37,030 nt of DNA, from NCBI GenBank assembly GCA_021815055.1, contig JAKAHJ010000004.1, positions 1-37,030 on the forward strand, written 5' to 3'. The notes beneath the pieces were generated by a model, which did no database searches, was not told where the DNA came from, and was given only the letters and a program-made list of their open reading frames with translations. This document shows positions 1-8,276 of the stretch, one piece after another. A program made the translations under genes and the position numbers. The stretch's first letter is position 1; each line of letters starts with the position of its first letter. The stretch comes from Pseudomonadota bacterium. GTDB lineage: Bacteria; Pseudomonadota; Alphaproteobacteria; Rhizobiales; Xanthobacteraceae.

Positions 1-123
1 CGCGACCAGCCCGCCGACCAGCGGGCCGGCGCGCTCGGCCGTCACCGTCGCCGCCAGCACGAAGCCGGCGGTGATGGCCATTTTGACGATCAGGGTGAAC
101 GCGAAATAGAGGTCGGGGGACAT
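1..123 (-). CDS. N-terminus of a small membrane protein (partial)
   Basis: The first 41 codons of a gene that runs off the left edge, starting at ATG (complement of 121-123). The peptide opens MSPDLYFAF and continues with two hydrophobic stretches (about residues 6-24 and 33-41), so it is probably a multi-pass inner-membrane protein. It reads in the same direction as the alcohol dehydrogenase gene to its right, from which a short palindrome separates it. I do not recognise the family from this fragment, and nothing can be said about function. Confidence 0.55.
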   Translation of the reverse strand, partial: MSPDLYFAFTLIVKMAITAGFVLAATVTAERAGPLVGGLVA

Positions 124-134
124 TGCTGTTCTCG

Positions 135-156
135 CTCTCCCCGCGAGCGGGGAGAG
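135..156. repeat. short palindrome, 10-bp stem
   Basis: CTCTCCCCGC and its exact reverse complement are separated by two bases. It lies in the gap after the alcohol dehydrogenase stop codon and before the next gene start. It belongs to the same general type (C-run/G-run hairpin) as the elements near 19622 and 23648. It could weaken read-through, but there is no T tract, so it is not called a terminator. Confidence 0.7.
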
Positions 157-164
157 GTGAAGAG

Positions 165-1217
165 TCATCCCGGTGTCAGCACCACGCGGCCGACGACCTT
201 GCCGGCGCGCAGCTCGTCCATCGCGGCATTGACATCGTCGAGCGGACGCGTTGCGACCGGCACCGCCGGCAGGCCGGTGCGGCGCACGAGATCCATCATT
301 TCGCGCATCTCGTGCTGGCTGCCCACATAGGAGCCCTGGATGGTCAGCGCGCGCATCGCGATCGGCGGCAGCGGAACGGTGAATTCGCCGCCGTAAAGGC
401 CGACGATGACGTATTTGCCGCCCTTGATCAGGCTGTCGAAGCCGACGCGCGCGCTCGCGGAGGAGCCGACCAGGTCGATTACGCCCCATGCCCCGCCCTT
501 GGTGAAATCGATGATCTGCTGCGCGGCATCGGGCGCCGCACCGTCGATCACCGCCGCGGCGCCGGCTTGTCGCGCGGCCTCGCGCTTCACCGGATCGATA
601 TCGACCACGATGGCGCTGTGTCCGCCCATGGCCTTGTGCAGCGCCTGGCACATCAGGCCGAGCCCGCCGGCACCGATGATGACGGTAGGCTCGGTGGTCA
701 GCGTCGGGACCTTCTTCAAGGCGCCGAATGTCGTCACGCCGGAGCAGGCGAGCGGCGCCACGCGCTCGGGCGGCAGGTCGCCGATGTCGAACAGATAGCG
801 GGCATGCGGGACCAGCATATAGTCGGCATAGCCGCCATTGGAGAACACGCCGAGGCTGCGCATGCTGCGGCAGAGATTGTCGTCGCCGCGCAGGCAGACC
901 GCGCAGGTGCCGCAGCCGATCCAGGGATCGGCCACCACGCGGTCGCCCACCTTGACGCCGATAGCATCGGGTCCGAGCGCCACCACCTGGCCGACATTCT
1001 CGTGCCCGAGCGTCACCGGCAGCTTCATGCCGCGGTCGGCGAGACTCAGGCGCTTGCCGCCGCCGAGGTCGAACCAGCCGTCGGCGAGATGCAGGTCGCT
1101 GTGGCAGACCCCGGCGGCCAAAACCTTGAGCAGAACCTCGGTCCCTTTCGGTTCCGGCGTCGGCTGCTCGTTGCATTGCAGCGGCTGGCCGCAGGTACAG
1201 ACCTGGAACATGCGCAT
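165..1217 (-). CDS. zinc-dependent alcohol dehydrogenase (MDR family)
   Basis: 350 aa, the usual length for medium-chain zinc alcohol dehydrogenases, which oxidise alcohols or reduce aldehydes with NAD(P) in the cytosol. Visible features: GVCHSD with catalytic Zn ligand Cys38, GHE at 71-73 with His72, and the structural zinc cluster Cys102/105/108/116. A Rossmann GAGGLG follows, with an acidic residue after the next strand (VVDIDP) that favours NAD over NADP. The start has a good ribosome site (GGAGAG) about 9 bases upstream. The substrate cannot be read from sequence. Genes of this type often accompany H+-ATPase and stress genes in microaerobic clusters, and such genes do lie beyond glnD here, but that link is inference. 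Confidence 0.9.
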   Translation of the reverse strand: MRMFQVCTCGQPLQCNEQPTPEPKGTEVLLKVLAAGVCHSDLHLADGWFDLGGGKRLSLADRGMKLPVTLGHENVGQVVALGPDAIGVKVGDRVVADPWIGCGTCAVCLRGDDNLCRSMRSLGVFSNGGYADYMLVPHARYLFDIGDLPPERVAPLACSGVTTFGALKKVPTLTTEPTVIIGAGGLGLMCQALHKAMGGHSAIVVDIDPVKREAARQAGAAAVIDGAAPDAAQQIIDFTKGGAWGVIDLVGSSASARVGFDSLIKGGKYVIVGLYGGEFTVPLPPIAMRALTIQGSYVGSQHEMREMMDLVRRTGLPAVPVATRPLDDVNAAMDELRAGKVVGRVVLTPG

Positions 1218-1372
1218 ATCGTTTCTCTCCCGGTGTCGCCCTTGTCGCGCCGGTTTTTTTGGCGCTACCGCACATTAGCCCAGCCATGGCCGGGAACCAT
1301 AGCCGGAGCCGGCCCTCACTTTTGCATGGAAACCGTGACTTGCGCGCGCGTCTCGGCTATCCCGGTGACCCC

Positions 1373-4192
1373 ATGGCTTCGCTCGCCTTTGAACACGATG
1401 CCCATTCGGCTTCCGAACCCGCACCGCGGGTTTCCGGCGACCTGATCGATTCACGGGCGATCGCCGCCGACCTGGAACAGCTTGCCAAGACCCACGGCAG
1501 CGCCGACCGAGAGCTGCGCAGCGCCCTGGCGACCCGGCTCAAGGCCGCGCTCATCGAGGGCCGTGCGCTGGCGGAACAGGCGCTGCTCCAGGATCGCAAC
1601 GGCCGCCGCTGCGCCGAGCGGTTGTGCCGGATGGAAGACGAGGTCATCCGGCTGCTTTACGAATTCGCGCGCAAGCACCTTTATCCGTCGCAGAATCCGT
1701 CGGAAGCCGAGCACATGGCGATCGTCGCCACCGGCGGCTATGGCCGCGGCTTGCAGGCGCCCGGTTCCGACATCGATCTTTTGTTCCTGCTGCCCTACAA
1801 GCAGACCGCCTGGGGCGAATCGATCGCCGAAGCGATCCTCTATTGCCTGTGGGATGTCGGACTGAAGGTCGGCCACGCCACGCGCTCGGTCGACGAGTGC
1901 ATTCGCCAGGCCAAGGCGGACATGACCATCCGCACCGCCATCCTGGAAGCGCGCTTCCTGCTCGGCGACCGCAACCTGTTCGACCAGCTACAAAACCGCT
2001 TCGACCACGAGGTGGTGCGCAACACCGCCGCCGAATTCGTCGCCGCCAAGCTCGCCGAACGCGAAGACCGCATCCGCCGCGCCGGCCAATCGCGCTATCT
2101 GGTCGAGCCGAACGTGAAGGATGGCAAGGGCGGCTTGCGCGATCTGCACACGCTGTTCTGGATCGCCAAATACGTCTACCGCGTGCGCGAGCCCGACGGG
2201 CTGATCGAACGCGGCGTGTTCGACAAGCGCGAGTATCAACTGTTCCGCCACTGCGAATCGTTCCTGTGGTCGGTGCGCTGCCACATGCATTTCGTCGCCG
2301 GCCGCGCCGAGGAGCGGCTGTCCTTCGACATCCAGCGCGAGATCGCGGTCAGGCTTGGCTACACCGAGCATCCCGGTTTGCAGGAAGTCGAACGTTTCAT
2401 GAAGCATTACTTCCTGATCGCGAAGGACGTCGGCGACCTGACCGCGATTCTCTGCGCCGATCTGGAAGACAGCCACGCCAAGAGCGAGCCGGTCCTGAGC
2501 CGCGTGATGGCGCGGCTTCGCCCGGTGAAGCGGCGCACGCTCAAAGAGAGCGACGATTTCGTCGTCGAGCATAATCGCATCCATCTCGCCCGCCCCGACG
2601 TCTTCGAGCGCGATCCGCTCAACCTGATCCGCATTTTTCATCTGGCGCAGAAGCACAATCTCGCTTTCCACCCGGATGCGATGCGAACCTTGACGCGTTC
2701 GCTCAAGCTCATCGACGCGACATTGCGCGAGGACGCGGAAGCCAATCGCCTGTTCCTGGAAATCCTGACCTCGCACAACGACCCGGAAACCGTGCTCAGG
2801 CGGATGAACGAAACCGGCGTGCTCGGCCGCTTCGTACCGGCCTTCGGCAAGATCGTCGCCATGATGCAGTTCAACATGTACCATCACTATACGGTGGACG
2901 AGCACCTGTTGCGCTGCATCGGCGTGCTGGCGGAGATCGAACGTGGCGCCAGCGCCGAGACCCAGCTCGCCAACGACCTGTTCCACAAGATTCTGCCCGC
3001 GCACCGGTCGCTGCTCTATGTCGCGCTGTTCCTGCACGACATCGCAAAGGGCCGTCCCGAAGACCATTCGACGGCCGGCGCGCGCGTGGCCCGGCGCTTC
3101 TGTCCGCGCCTCGGCTTTTCCGTCGCCGATACCGAGACCGTAGCCTGGCTGATCGAAAATCACCTGGTGATGTCGACGGTGGCGCAGTCGCGCGACCTGT
3201 CGGACCGCAAAACCATCGAGAATTTCGCCGCCACCGTACAGTCGGCCGAATGGCTGAAGCTCTTGACCATTCTCACCACCGCCGACATCAGGGCGGTCGG
3301 TCCCGGCGTCTGGAACGGCTGGAAGGCGCAGCTTCTGCGCACGCTCTATTACGAGACCGAGCCGGTGCTGACTGGCGGCTTCTCGGAGGTCAACCGAGCC
3401 CAGCGCGTGGCCATGGCGCAGACCGAATTCCGTACCGCCATGGCCGATTGGCCGACCGAACGGCTCGATGGCTATATCGCCAAGCACTATCCGGCCTATT
3501 GGCTCAAGGTCGATCTGCCGCACAAGGTCGAACATGCGCGCTTCGTGCGCGCGGCCGAGGACGCCGACAAGAACCTGTCGACCATGACCGGCTTCGACCG
3601 CGAGCGCGCGGTTACCGAGCTCACCGTGCTCGCGCCCGATCACCCGTGGCTGCTATCGATCATCGCGGGCGCCTGCGCCATGGCGGGCGCCAACATCGTC
3701 GATGCTCAGATCTACACCACCACCGACGGCCGCGCGCTCGATACCATCTCGCTCTCGCGCGAATTCGACCGCGACGAGGACGAGCAGCGCCGCGCCAATC
3801 GGATCGCCGATTCGATCGAGAAGGCGCTGCGCGGCGAATTGCGGTTGCCCGAGATGGTGGGCAAACGCGCGGCGCCGAAGGGGCGCATCAAGGCCTTCGC
3901 GCTCGAGCCGACGGTGACCATCAACAACCAGTGGTCCCACCGCTACACGATGGTGGAGGTCACCGGCCTCGACCGCACCGGCCTGCTCTACGAGCTGACC
4001 GCGACGCTGTCGAAGCTCAACCTCAACATCGCCAGCGCCCACGTCGCCACCTTCGGCGAGCGTGTCGTGGACGTATTCTATGTGACGGATCTAATGGGTG
4101 CGCAGATCACTTCGCCGACCCGGCAGGCCGCCATCAAGCGCGCGTTGATCGCGGTGTTTGCGACGGGCGAAGGCGAGAACAATGCGGTCTGA
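1373..4192 (+). CDS. glnD: bifunctional uridylyltransferase / uridylyl-removing enzyme GlnD
   Basis: 939 aa from the ATG at 1373, which fits GlnD of related bacteria; the frame stays open upstream (ATG at 1286 is possible). GlnD uridylylates PII proteins (GlnB/GlnK) under nitrogen limitation and removes the UMP when glutamine is high. Seen: a nucleotidyltransferase motif GGYGRG followed by SDIDLLF (Asp about 133 and 135), the GlnD-type linker (EPNVKDGKGGLRDL), an HD phosphohydrolase motif (His555-Asp556, HDIAKG) and two C-terminal ACT domains (from about residue 757 and 857) that sense glutamine. All catalytic motifs look intact. It converges on the RNase gene with only three bases between the two stop codons, so the two transcripts probably overlap. 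Confidence 0.96.
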   Translation: MASLAFEHDAHSASEPAPRVSGDLIDSRAIAADLEQLAKTHGSADRELRSALATRLKAALIEGRALAEQALLQDRNGRRCAERLCRMEDEVIRLLYEFARKHLYPSQNPSEAEHMAIVATGGYGRGLQAPGSDIDLLFLLPYKQTAWGESIAEAILYCLWDVGLKVGHATRSVDECIRQAKADMTIRTAILEARFLLGDRNLFDQLQNRFDHEVVRNTAAEFVAAKLAEREDRIRRAGQSRYLVEPNVKDGKGGLRDLHTLFWIAKYVYRVREPDGLIERGVFDKREYQLFRHCESFLWSVRCHMHFVAGRAEERLSFDIQREIAVRLGYTEHPGLQEVERFMKHYFLIAKDVGDLTAILCADLEDSHAKSEPVLSRVMARLRPVKRRTLKESDDFVVEHNRIHLARPDVFERDPLNLIRIFHLAQKHNLAFHPDAMRTLTRSLKLIDATLREDAEANRLFLEILTSHNDPETVLRRMNETGVLGRFVPAFGKIVAMMQFNMYHHYTVDEHLLRCIGVLAEIERGASAETQLANDLFHKILPAHRSLLYVALFLHDIAKGRPEDHSTAGARVARRFCPRLGFSVADTETVAWLIENHLVMSTVAQSRDLSDRKTIENFAATVQSAEWLKLLTILTTADIRAVGPGVWNGWKAQLLRTLYYETEPVLTGGFSEVNRAQRVAMAQTEFRTAMADWPTERLDGYIAKHYPAYWLKVDLPHKVEHARFVRAAEDADKNLSTMTGFDRERAVTELTVLAPDHPWLLSIIAGACAMAGANIVDAQIYTTTDGRALDTISLSREFDRDEDEQRRANRIADSIEKALRGELRLPEMVGKRAAPKGRIKAFALEPTVTINNQWSHRYTMVEVTGLDRTGLLYELTATLSKLNLNIASAHVATFGERVVDVFYVTDLMGAQITSPTRQAAIKRALIAVFATGEGENNAV

Positions 4193-4195
4193 TCG

Positions 4196-5794
4196 CTATT
4201 GGTTCGCTTCGAGCGCGCGTTTGAGCCGGCGGACGATCACGCCGCGCGCGCGATCGTCGGCGGCCGCGTCCATGGCCGCGTCGATATCGAGGATCAGCTT
4301 CGACATGTCGTTGTGCCAGTCGAGATTGACGACGGCCGCAGGCTCGAGCCGCCGCCGCAGCGTGACGTCGAGCGGTGTCGGCGCTTTGGTGGTGAGTTCG
4401 TAGACGTCGTCCAAAATCGGAATGAACACCTGCGCCGCCGGCACCGTGCGCTCGGCGATACGTTCGGACAGACCTTCGAGCGCCGGTTGTTCGCCGTGCT
4501 GCAGGAATACGCCGCGGCGGATCGGCCGCCGCGCCGCGATCCAGCGTGCCAGTTCCGGCCCGTCGGCGTGGCCGGAATATTCGTCGATGCGGCGGATGCG
4601 GGCCTTGACCTTGATCTCCTCGCCCTGGATGCGTACCGCCTTGGCGCCGCCGTCCAGGAAACGGCCGAGCGTGCCTTGCGCCTGGAAGCCGCTCAGCAGC
4701 ACGGTGGCGTTCGCCTGCCACAGCCAGCGCTTGAGATGATGGCGGATGCGTCCGGCGTCGCACATGCCGCTCGCGGCGATGACGATGTGAAAGCCGGTGA
4801 ACCGGGCGATCGACTTGCTCTCCTCTACCGTTTCGGTGCAGCGCAGATGCGGCGACGACAACAGCCGGTTGACGTCGGCGCCCGGTTCCAGAGTCTCCGC
4901 ATGCGCGCGGAATACCTCGGTGGCGCGGATTGCAAGCGGCGAATCGAGGAAAATGGGGGCGGCCGGAATGTCGCCGCGCTCCATCAGGTCGACGAGATCG
5001 ACGATCAACTCTTGCGTGCGCTCGACCGCGAAAGCAGGAATGAGCAGTGCGCCGCCGGCGGCCTGCGCTTCGCGCACTTCCGCGGCAAGCACTTGGCGGC
5101 GGCTCTCTCGCGTCACCGGCGGACGGTCGCGGTCGCCATAGGTCGATTCGCAGACGATATAGTCGAGCCCGGTCGGCGCTTCCGGATCGGGCTGCAAAAG
5201 CTTGGCGTCGGGCCCGATGTCGCCGGAGAGCAGAACGCGCAGCGGCTTGCCGGCGCCGCCCTCATCGGCGAATTCGATCTCGATGGAGGCCGAGCCGAGC
5301 AGATGGCCGGCGTTCCAGTAACGCGCGCGCGCGCCGGTCATCGCGGGTACCCAGGTCTCGTATTCGACCGCGTGGAAATGATCGAGCGCGGCGAAGGCAT
5401 CGGCCTGCGTATAGATCGGCGAAACCTCGGCGCGCCCTCGCGCGGCGTTGCGGCGGTTCAGGGCCTCGACTTCCGATTCCTGGATACTGCCGGCGTCGGG
5501 CAGCATGTAGGAGCACAGATCGATGGTGCCGCGCGTCGCGAGAATCCGGCCGCGGAAACCTTCGCGCACGAGCTTCGGCAACAGGCCGCTGTGGTCGATA
5601 TGGGCATGCGTGAGCAGCACCGTGTCGATGTCGGCCGGGTGGAAGGGAAAGCGCGAATAGTTGAGCGCCTTGAGCGTCTTCGGCCCCTGGAACAGGCCGC
5701 AGTCGACCAGCATGCGTCCGGCCTTCGTCTCGAACAGATAGCAGGAGCCGGTGACGGTGCGGGACGCGCCGCAGAAGCGTAAAGTGACGCTCAT
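4196..5794 (-). CDS. beta-CASP metallo-beta-lactamase-fold RNase
   Basis: 532 aa. The N-terminal metallo-beta-lactamase fold carries THAHIDH (62-68), followed by GHLLGSASIEI. The beta-CASP insert and its motifs follow: CESTYGDRDR, IPAFAVERTQE, an SGMCDAGRIRHHLKRWL segment, SGFQAQGT and YSGHADG. This is the architecture of archaeal/bacterial CPSF-like ribonucleases (COG1236 type), which act on RNA as endo- or 5'-exonucleases; DNA substrates are less likely. It is the last gene of a four-gene operon, and its ATG overlaps the stop of the PRPP synthetase gene (ATGA at 5791-5794), implying translational coupling. The last ~70 residues extend beyond the recognisable RNase core. Confidence 0.9.
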   Translation of the reverse strand: MSVTLRFCGASRTVTGSCYLFETKAGRMLVDCGLFQGPKTLKALNYSRFPFHPADIDTVLLTHAHIDHSGLLPKLVREGFRGRILATRGTIDLCSYMLPDAGSIQESEVEALNRRNAARGRAEVSPIYTQADAFAALDHFHAVEYETWVPAMTGARARYWNAGHLLGSASIEIEFADEGGAGKPLRVLLSGDIGPDAKLLQPDPEAPTGLDYIVCESTYGDRDRPPVTRESRRQVLAAEVREAQAAGGALLIPAFAVERTQELIVDLVDLMERGDIPAAPIFLDSPLAIRATEVFRAHAETLEPGADVNRLLSSPHLRCTETVEESKSIARFTGFHIVIAASGMCDAGRIRHHLKRWLWQANATVLLSGFQAQGTLGRFLDGGAKAVRIQGEEIKVKARIRRIDEYSGHADGPELARWIAARRPIRRGVFLQHGEQPALEGLSERIAERTVPAAQVFIPILDDVYELTTKAPTPLDVTLRRRLEPAAVVNLDWHNDMSKLILDIDAAMDAAADDRARGVIVRRLKRALEANQ

Positions 5795-6681
5795 GCGCTG
5801 AACTCCTTTTCGAGAGCGGCGGCGAGGATGCCGTCGAGCGCTATGGCATTGGTCGGATGCGGCACGCTCGACGTGGAACGGATCGAGCCGATACCGGCGC
5901 GTTTGAAATCGGCGATCATTTCGGGCGCGAACAAGGCATGCGTGATCACCGCATCGACCGTGCGCGCGCCGGCGGCGGCGAGCGCCCTGGCGCAGGCGAT
6001 CAGCGTCCCGCCGGAGGAGACGATGTCGTCGACGAGCAGTACCGGGCGGTCTTTGAACAGCGAGGGATCGGGAAAGGCGATCTCGACCGAGCGATCGCCG
6101 GCCCTGGTCTTGCGCGCGACCGCGGCGGCGAGCGACAGCCGGCCGGCGAGGTCGCTCACCCAGGCTTGCGATTCCTCGTCAGGGCCGACGACGACGGTTT
6201 CGCGTGCAATGCCGCGCAATGCATCCGCAATGGCGGGCATCGCCGACAGATCTTGCGCCTCGATGCCGGGGAACACGTCTTCGATGCGCTTCGTGCGATG
6301 CAGATGCGCGTCGACGGTGACGACGCGGTCGACGGTACGCGCGAGCAGCGCCCCGATGACCTTTTGGTTGATCGCTTCGCCAGTATGGAAGGCCGCATCC
6401 TGCCGCATGTAGCAGAGATAGGGCGCGACCAGCACCAGGCGCCTGGCGCCGCCGCGCCGCAGCGCTTCGGCCGCGAACAGGAGCACGAGCAGTTTGTCGT
6501 TCGGCCGGTCGAGCGGAAAATAGAGGATGACGGTGGGGACGGCTTCGCCGACGGTGACGCGCAATTCGCCGTCGGGAAAACGATGCACGTCGATGTCGCG
6601 CAGCGGCACACCGAGCCGCGCCGCCAGCCGCGCGGCGTCATCCGCGCCGGACGCCAAGCATTGCAGGTTGACGCCGCTCAT
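5791..6681 (-). CDS. ribose-phosphate pyrophosphokinase, divergent class
   Basis: 296 aa, slightly shorter than housekeeping Prs (about 315). Two phosphoribosyltransferase-fold halves are visible, with PYLCYMRQD (87-95) matching the conserved ATP-site RQD and [10 protein letters not shown] (217-226) as the PRPP/ribose-5-P loop. It departs from canonical Prs: the DLHAxQIQGFF element is [10 protein letters not shown] (124-133), and the usual PDxGG segment reads GPDEES (166-171). It is therefore probably a specialised paralogue making PRPP from ribose-5-phosphate or a related sugar phosphate, rather than the main Prs. It overlaps both neighbours by four bases (ATGA), so its product is likely made in step with the phosphorylase and the RNase. 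Confidence 0.85.
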   Translation of the reverse strand: MSGVNLQCLASGADDAARLAARLGVPLRDIDVHRFPDGELRVTVGEAVPTVILYFPLDRPNDKLLVLLFAAEALRRGGARRLVLVAPYLCYMRQDAAFHTGEAINQKVIGALLARTVDRVVTVDAHLHRTKRIEDVFPGIEAQDLSAMPAIADALRGIARETVVVGPDEESQAWVSDLAGRLSLAAAVARKTRAGDRSVEIAFPDPSLFKDRPVLLVDDIVSSGGTLIACARALAAAGARTVDAVITHALFAPEMIADFKRAGIGSIRSTSSVPHPTNAIALDGILAAALEKEFSA

Positions 6682-8216
6682 GGCCGGTTCTCGCTGCCCG
6701 GCACAGGCGTCCTGATGACGTAGCCGTTGTCGGCCTTGGCCGCGGCCTGCGCGAGTTCGAACTCCGGCTGGTCGAAAGCGTAGATGCGATAGAGCGGCTC
6801 GCCTTTCTCCACCGGATCGCCGATCTTCTTGAACAGCTTGATGCCGGCGCCCTTGTCGATCGGCGCGCCGGCAGTGCGTGCGAGCCGGTTGAAGCGCAGG
6901 CAGTCGATCGCTTCGACCATGCCGTCGCGCGGCGCCGTCACGTCGGCAGTCAAGGTGCCGAGGTCGGTGCGCACGCCGGAGGGGCCCTGCGCGTCGATGA
7001 TCTTCTGCATTTGTTTCAGCGCGGCGCCGCTGTCGAGCAGTTCCCGCGCCCGCGCATAGCCCTTGCCGCCGCGCAACTCGGGATCGTAATCCAGGAGATG
7101 GGCGGCGAGCCGCAGCGATTTCTCGCGCAGGTCGACCGGTGCGCTGGGATCGTTCGACAGCACCGCCATAACGTCCTGCGCCTCCAGCACCGGGCCGATG
7201 CCGTTGCCGATCGGCTGGCTGCCGTCGGTCGCGATCGCCTCGACCGCGATGCCGAAGTGATCGCCGACAAATTCGAACAGCTTGCGCAGCCGCATCGCCT
7301 CCAGCGCGGTGGTGAGCTTGGCCGAGGGGCCGACGGGCAGGTCGATCAAGAGATGGGTGGATCCGGCCGCGAGCTTCTTCGACATGATCGAGGCGACCAT
7401 CTGCTCGCGGGTATCGAGGCTGAGCGGGCGCTCGACCGAGATCAGAATGTCGTCGGCCGGCGACAGGTTCACATGCCCGCCCCAGACCAGGCAGCCGTGG
7501 CAGGCGGCGACGATTTCCTTCATCTGCTCGACGCCGACATCGACGCGCGCCAGCACCTCCATGGTGTCGGCGGTGCCGGCGGGCGAGGTGATCGCGCGCG
7601 AGGAAGTTTTCGGAATGGTCAGCCCGTGCGCCGCGACGATCGGCACCACGACCATCGAGGTGCGATTGCCGGGAATGCCGCCGATGCAGTGCTTGTCCAC
7701 CACCATCGACCGCTGCCATTTGATCTGCGTGCCGGCATCGGCCATCGCCTTCGACAACGCGAGCAGTTCGCTCGAGGTCATGAAGCTGGCCGAGCCGATC
7801 AGGAAGGCGGCGACTTCCATATCGGAATAGCGGTAGTGCGAAATGTCGTCGATAATGGCGGCGATCTCGGGGGCGGAGAACGAACGGCCCTGGATCTTGC
7901 GGCGGACGAATTCGAGACTCTCGGGCGAGGCTGCCGGCGTGACCGAGACGAGCGTACCGACCGGCTCGCCGAAACGGCGGAAGGCGGGATCGGCGAGACC
8001 CAACTCGTCGACCTCGACCATGCCATCGTCGGTGAGCAGCAGAGTCGCAAGCAGGGCCTTGCCGTTCGAGCGCAGCTCGACGCGGCTGAAGCCGCGAAAC
8101 ACGTCCGGCCGCAGCGCGACCGAACGGCGCGAGATCACGACCACGTTTTCGCGGCCGGTATCGAGATTGACGCGCCGGACTTTCAGGCGCGGACGCAGAT
8201 TGTTGTTGGCTTTCAT
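6678..8216 (-). CDS. thymidine phosphorylase / AMP phosphorylase family protein (long form)
   Basis: 512 aa from the ATG at 8216; a GTG two codons upstream (8222) is also possible. At about 510 aa it is longer than classical DeoA (about 440) because it carries the extra N-terminal domain (about 1-85) found in archaeal AMP phosphorylases and the bacterial 'putative thymidine phosphorylase' family. The phosphorylase core is clear: [11 protein letters not shown], then [14 protein letters not shown], then [11 protein letters not shown], with a C-terminal domain including DKGAGI. Family members split (deoxy)nucleosides or NMPs with phosphate to base and pentose-1-phosphate or ribose-1,5-bisphosphate; sequence alone does not decide which. 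It sits 60 bases after the ATPase gene and overlaps the PRPP synthetase start. Confidence 0.9.
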   Translation of the reverse strand: MKANNNLRPRLKVRRVNLDTGRENVVVISRRSVALRPDVFRGFSRVELRSNGKALLATLLLTDDGMVEVDELGLADPAFRRFGEPVGTLVSVTPAASPESLEFVRRKIQGRSFSAPEIAAIIDDISHYRYSDMEVAAFLIGSASFMTSSELLALSKAMADAGTQIKWQRSMVVDKHCIGGIPGNRTSMVVVPIVAAHGLTIPKTSSRAITSPAGTADTMEVLARVDVGVEQMKEIVAACHGCLVWGGHVNLSPADDILISVERPLSLDTREQMVASIMSKKLAAGSTHLLIDLPVGPSAKLTTALEAMRLRKLFEFVGDHFGIAVEAIATDGSQPIGNGIGPVLEAQDVMAVLSNDPSAPVDLREKSLRLAAHLLDYDPELRGGKGYARARELLDSGAALKQMQKIIDAQGPSGVRTDLGTLTADVTAPRDGMVEAIDCLRFNRLARTAGAPIDKGAGIKLFKKIGDPVEKGEPLYRIYAFDQPEFELAQAAAKADNGYVIRTPVPGSENRP

Positions 8217-8276
8217 CCCCACGGTCCATAACCGACATAAAGTAATAGAATATTAACGCTGCGGTCTGCGGCCTCG

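Noticed and set aside
1988-3643. 551-codon open frame opposite glnD
   Set aside because: A mirror of a well-recognised GC-rich gene; its His/Glu/Ala/Arg-rich text has no family resemblance.
4199-5782. 527-codon open frame opposite the RNase gene
   Set aside because: The RNase has all beta-CASP motifs; the opposite frame is the usual high-GC antisense artefact.
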